A DNA stretch of 64,000 bases from Bacillus sp. ISL-41 (lineage in GTDB: Bacteria; Bacillota; Bacilli; Bacillales; Cytobacillaceae). The notes below the pieces were generated by a model. That model saw nothing but the letters and a program-made list of their open reading frames with translations, was not told where the DNA came from and did not search any database. Of the stretch, positions 60,883 through 64,000 are shown one piece after another. Positions within the stretch are counted from its first letter, which is position 1. Each line of letters opens with the position of its first letter. Both the position numbers and the translations under genes were made by a program. The stretch lies in contig NZ_JAGGQP010000044.1 of NCBI RefSeq assembly GCF_018613235.1, forward strand, positions 26,095-90,094, in the 5' to 3' direction.

Positions 60883-61650
60883 CTATAATTTTTGCTTAAT
60901 TGATGCTGCAGATTTTTTTAGCTCATTAACGTATTCTTTTAATTGCTTTTCATTTGTGATGTCATTGACTACACCAATTATACTTAGAGCGGCTATTACC
61001 TTATTATTAACTGAATATATTGGAACTGCTATTGCAACAGTCCCCTCATATAATTCACCTTTACTAGTGGAATAACCTTTACTTCTAATCTTGTCGATTT
61101 CTTGTTTTATTTGTTCTATATTCGTTATTGTTGATTTCGTGTATGCCTCATATGTGAAGTTTTCTAGTATATAGTCAAGCTCATCTTCTGGAAGGTACGC
61201 TAGTAAGATACGTGGACACGCTGCGGCGTATAATGGTACTCTTCGTCCCACTTGAGGGAAAACACGAATTGGATTTAATGATTCATATTGTTCAATATAG
61301 ATCGCTTCATAACCGTCTCTAATAGCAAGCTGCACTGATAGTCCTATTTTGCTCCTCAAGCGAATCATTTCACTCTTAGCTATCTCACGTAAATCTATTT
61401 GGTTATTTACCAATTCGCCTTTTTCAATAAAAGTCATGCCAAGACGAAACTTCACTTCCCCACGTTCATTAAATCTCTTTAAATAGCCGAACTTTTCCAG
61501 CGAACATACAATACGGAAAACAGTTGGTTTCGAATAACCGGTCTTTTCTGCAATTTCCTGAAGAGACATTTTAGGATTTCTAACATCAAAAAACTCAATA
61601 AGAGAAAGTGCTTTTTCAACACTATTAATTTTACTAGACAGTTCTTTCAT
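60883..61650 (-). CDS. IclR-family transcription regulator
   Basis: 255 residues. N-terminal winged helix (SLQEIAEKTGYSKPTVFRIV, residues ~29-48) and IclR effector domain (IAIRDGYEAIYIEQ-type strand, PLYAAACPRILLAYLPEDEL, EGTVAIAVPIYSVNNKVIAAL). Its gene is upstream of the permease/creatininase pair and in the same direction, with its own terminator, so it probably controls that pair through the half-sites at 60741. ATG 61650; RBS AGGGAGATTAACT. Confidence 0.92.
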   Translation of the reverse strand: MKELSSKINSVEKALSLIEFFDVRNPKMSLQEIAEKTGYSKPTVFRIVCSLEKFGYLKRFNERGEVKFRLGMTFIEKGELVNNQIDLREIAKSEMIRLRSKIGLSVQLAIRDGYEAIYIEQYESLNPIRVFPQVGRRVPLYAAACPRILLAYLPEDELDYILENFTYEAYTKSTITNIEQIKQEIDKIRSKGYSTSKGELYEGTVAIAVPIYSVNNKVIAALSIIGVVNDITNEKQLKEYVNELKKSAASIKQKL

Positions 61651-61800
61651 AGTTAATCTCCCTTACTACCCTCTTCCTATTAGTGTACCATATCGGTATC
61701 AGCATAGTTATTAAGTGTAAACTATTTATATTTTGAATTTCATTCTATCGATTATTGGTTCGCAGCCTGAAATAGACCAATTGATATAGTTAACAAAACA

Positions 61801-61827
61801 AGCACAAGAACCGTCCCTCTGGTTGTT
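61801..61827. repeat. REP-like hairpin
   Basis: Inverted core AGAACCGTCCC at 61807-61817; arms partly degraded (ACAAGCACA against TCTGGTTGT). Confidence 0.65.
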
Positions 61828-61917
61828 TTATTGGGAAATTTTTGAAAACCCTCCCGCTTCTTTAATCTACTATTATCCCTGTGTTAACCTATTAATAGTA
61901 GAGAGGAGTGGAGAAAG

Positions 61918-63627
61918 GTGAAAAAACTTTTATTATTAATTTGTTCTGTGTTTTTGTTCAGCGTCTTTACCCCGAGTGTAAATGCTAGTACAGAATTTGC
62001 AGATGTAAATCCAAGCTACAATTTTTATGACGAGGTTATATATCTGTATGATCGCGGGATTATTAGCGGATATGGTAATGGAGAGTTTAGGCCAAATGCT
62101 GTTGTAACGAGAGATGCTGCTGCCGCAATGATTGGCAGAGCGTTAAAGTTAGATGGCACACAAAGAAACACGACTTTTTCTGATGTGAGTGCAAGCAATT
62201 ATGCATCCGGATATATAGATTCAGCGGTTAAACAAGGAATTATAAGCGGTTATGCTGATGGCACATATAGGCCAAAGGAGCCGGTTACACGTGGGCAAAT
62301 GGCTATTTTCCTGGCCAGAGCGTTTAAGTTAAATAATGAAGCAACTGTTTACTTTTCAGATGTAAGCCCAAGTATTACTGCATACTCCTCTATTAAAAAA
62401 ATTCTTGCCTTTGGAATCACGACAGGATATGCAGACAATACCTTCAGACCAAATAAACAGCTGTCTCGCGGAGACTTTTCTGCTTTCTTGGCTAGAGCTT
62501 TAAATGATAGTTTTAAAGTCGAGCCGCCTACCTCGAGCGGTGAATTAGCTGTTCACTTCCTGGATGTTGAACAAGGTGACAGCAGTCTATTAATTACTCC
62601 AACTGGTAAAACGATTCTAATTGATGGTGGTAAACAAACTGCTGGTGAAAAGGTTGTTTCTTACCTTAAGGCAGCTGGTGTAACTTCGATTGATTATTTA
62701 GTGGCGACACACCCTGATGCAGACCATATTGGCGGTTTAATTCCGGTGTTAACTCAAATACCTGTTAAAAACGTGATTGATAGCGGGAAATCGCATACGT
62801 CTCAAACTTACATGGAATACTTAACATTGATTGATCAGAAAAATATCCCTTTCCATGTTGCACAAACAGGTGAATTCATTGATGTAGACCCTGCAATCAA
62901 GGTTCAAGTATTGAATAGCGGTGAAGGTTCTTCGGATAATAATGAGGCATCCGTTGTATTGAAAGTAACTCATGGTTCAAAATCTTTCCTATTTACTGGG
63001 GATGCAGGGGTCGCAAGGGAAGCAGAGATGGTTTCAAGCTTTAATGTGAATGCTGATGTTCTTAAAGTTTCCCATCATGGATCTGAAACAGGATCTTCCC
63101 AACTGTTCTTAAACGAGGTCACACCAGCATGGGCAGTATTGTCTTTTGGCGAAGGAAATAGCTACGGACACCCCGATAGCGTTGTAGTGAACCGACTAAC
63201 AGCTATGGGTGCAACAATAGTACCAACAACCAATGGAGACATCGCTTTTGAATCAAATGGTTCTTCCATACAACTTGTTAAAGGCGTTCCAGGAACCGAA
63301 CCTCAGCCAAATCCCAATACTGGTAAAATCGATATCACTAATCTAGACTTGGACAAAGAAATCGTTACATTGAAAAATATCGATTCAAAAGACATTTCGA
63401 TGGATGGCTGGACATTAATCAGTGTGGATGGTAACCAGCAATACAACTTCCCAAGTGATTTTGTCTTGAAGAAAGGTGCCTCGGTTACTGTGACGACTGG
63501 AAGAAATGCTTATGAAAGCAGACCGACTCACCTTCTTTGGACGACAGCTTACATCTGGGATAATAACGGGGACGCCGCAAGGCTCATAGACCCACAGGGG
63601 ACGATAATTGATGAATTTACCAGGTAA
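61918..63627 (+). CDS. Secreted SLH / ComEC-like metallo-beta-lactamase-fold / lamin-tail protein
   Basis: 569 residues from GTG 61918 behind GGAGTGGAGAAAG. Signal peptide ends near PSVNAST (residue ~24). Three SLH modules at ~25-205 (GIISGYGNGEFRPNAVVTRD, GIISGYADGTYRPKEPVTRG, GITTGYADNTFRPNKQLSRG). A ComEC/Rec2-type metallo-beta-lactamase domain at ~215-455 has HFLDVEQGDSSLL, THPDADHIGG (the HxDxDH-like metal site), FTGDAG and SHHGSETGSS. A lamin-tail (LTD)-like domain occupies ~465-569 (KIDITNLDLDKEIVTLKNI). Probably a wall-attached hydrolase, maybe a nuclease. Confidence 0.9.
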   Translation: MKKLLLLICSVFLFSVFTPSVNASTEFADVNPSYNFYDEVIYLYDRGIISGYGNGEFRPNAVVTRDAAAAMIGRALKLDGTQRNTTFSDVSASNYASGYIDSAVKQGIISGYADGTYRPKEPVTRGQMAIFLARAFKLNNEATVYFSDVSPSITAYSSIKKILAFGITTGYADNTFRPNKQLSRGDFSAFLARALNDSFKVEPPTSSGELAVHFLDVEQGDSSLLITPTGKTILIDGGKQTAGEKVVSYLKAAGVTSIDYLVATHPDADHIGGLIPVLTQIPVKNVIDSGKSHTSQTYMEYLTLIDQKNIPFHVAQTGEFIDVDPAIKVQVLNSGEGSSDNNEASVVLKVTHGSKSFLFTGDAGVAREAEMVSSFNVNADVLKVSHHGSETGSSQLFLNEVTPAWAVLSFGEGNSYGHPDSVVVNRLTAMGATIVPTTNGDIAFESNGSSIQLVKGVPGTEPQPNPNTGKIDITNLDLDKEIVTLKNIDSKDISMDGWTLISVDGNQQYNFPSDFVLKKGASVTVTTGRNAYESRPTHLLWTTAYIWDNNGDAARLIDPQGTIIDEFTR

Positions 63628-63862
63628 ATACACACTCGATCGATTCGAAAAAGACATTGCTGTACTGCTGTTTCGAGATGATGAGACTAAAGAGCTTTTA
63701 ATCAGTAAAGTATCCTTACCCCCAAACGCTGCCGAAGGCGACATCTTATTTGTCGAATTTAATGAGGATGGCAATGTACAACAAATAAAACTGTTAGAAG
63801 AAGAAACTCAAGCTGCCAGGCAGAAGGTTGAAGAACTTTTGAATAAACTTAAAAGAAAGTGA
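63611..63862 (+). CDS. DUF3006 family protein
   Basis: 83 residues from ATG 63611; it overlaps the previous gene by 17 bases. DUF3006 pattern KYTLDRFEKDIAVLLFRDDE and LPPNAAEGDILFVEF, with a Glu/Lys-rich helical tail. Genes of this family are often next to ComEC-like metallo-beta-lactamase-fold genes, as here. Function unknown; no signal peptide. Confidence 0.85.
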   Translation: MNLPGKYTLDRFEKDIAVLLFRDDETKELLISKVSLPPNAAEGDILFVEFNEDGNVQQIKLLEEETQAARQKVEELLNKLKRK

Positions 63863-63955
63863 GCAGGGGGACGGTTCTCCTGCTCGCTTTTTTGGTGTCT
63901 GGGTAGTTAGAAGTGAGCACAAGAACCGTCCCTTTGCTTACCTGTGCTTACCCTG
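63861..63955. repeat. Two REP-like hairpins
   Basis: GGGACGGTTCT at 63868-63878 with perfect GAGCAGG/CCTGCTC arms and T6 after it (a terminator for the DUF3006 gene), and AGAACCGTCCC at 63922-63932. The second is followed by GCTTACCTGTGCTTACC, the reverse complement of the AGGTAAGCAC repeat at 53561. The remaining ~45 bases to the window end show no feature. Confidence 0.8.
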
Positions 63956-64000
63956 ATGGGAATAGAAGGAAACTGATATTTTAACACACTAAAGCGTCGG

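Noticed and set aside
53561..63955. CRISPR array from the recurring GGGACGGTTCT sequences
   Set aside because: Copies are far apart, in both orientations, without regular spacers and with covarying stems; no cas genes are present.

Overview
The window comes from a low-GC Gram-positive, endospore-former-type chromosome. GGAGG-type ribosome-binding sites, frequent GTG/TTG starts, XylR-type operators, cre-like boxes, YesM/YesN-type regulators and LplB/YtcP-type permeases all point to Bacillaceae (a Mesobacillus/Neobacillus-like Bacillus is my guess; the genus cannot be fixed by eye). No rRNA, tRNA, CRISPR array, phage or intact insertion sequence was seen.

Layout. 1-14.4 kb is a pentose (xylose/xyloside) block: the end of a YesM-type sensor kinase, its response regulator, a sugar ABC importer (binding lipoprotein plus two permeases), a GC-rich repeat with terminal inverted repeats, then a leftward run xylA-xylB-galM-aldo/keto reductase-DUF624, the divergent repressor xylR, a GH43 glycosidase and a Gfo/Idh/MocA dehydrogenase. 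XylR-like operators lie at xylA, xylR and probably at the last two genes. 14.5-20.6 kb holds single housekeeping or envelope genes (M14 peptidase, VanZ-like protein, SGNH hydrolase, LCP protein, several unknowns).

20.8-38.2 kb is a leftward glycan-utilisation locus. It contains a lipoprotein/two-permease ABC importer, a DUF624 protein, a heparinase II/III-like lyase, a regulator made of a GntR winged helix fused to a solute-binding-protein fold, an alpha/beta hydrolase, a cytoplasmic beta-propeller, a DegT-type aminotransferase, a deacetylase-like protein and a large secreted beta-propeller paralogous to the cytoplasmic one. Three near-identical palindromes (AATACATGT-N5-ACATGTATT) precede three of its transcription units and are the likely operators.

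38.5-44.3 kb is a rightward operon: an NRAMP-fold transporter lacking the usual metal ligands, an extended SDR with an altered catalytic motif, a DHDPS/NAL-family aldolase, a regulator with a degenerate GGDEF-like core and winged helix, and a Gfo/Idh/MocA protein. It looks like an uncharacterised catabolic pathway. 44.4-47.2 kb has small membrane proteins, an acetamidase/formamidase and an SRPBCC protein.

47.2-51.4 kb encodes formate metabolism: an OFA-type transporter, FdhD and a formate dehydrogenase alpha subunit whose frame is interrupted once by UGA at the active-site selenocysteine position, followed by a bacterial SECIS-like hairpin. 52.3-57.9 kb has a SEC-C protein, a secreted WG-repeat protein and three pilin-like genes. 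58.5-61.7 kb is a creatininase-family/APC permease/IclR unit. 61.9-63.9 kb is a secreted SLH/ComEC-like metallo-beta-lactamase-fold protein with a DUF3006 partner. From 44 kb onward the intergenic spaces carry ten copies of a REP-like hairpin with an invariant GGGACGGTTCT core and changing, still complementary stems.
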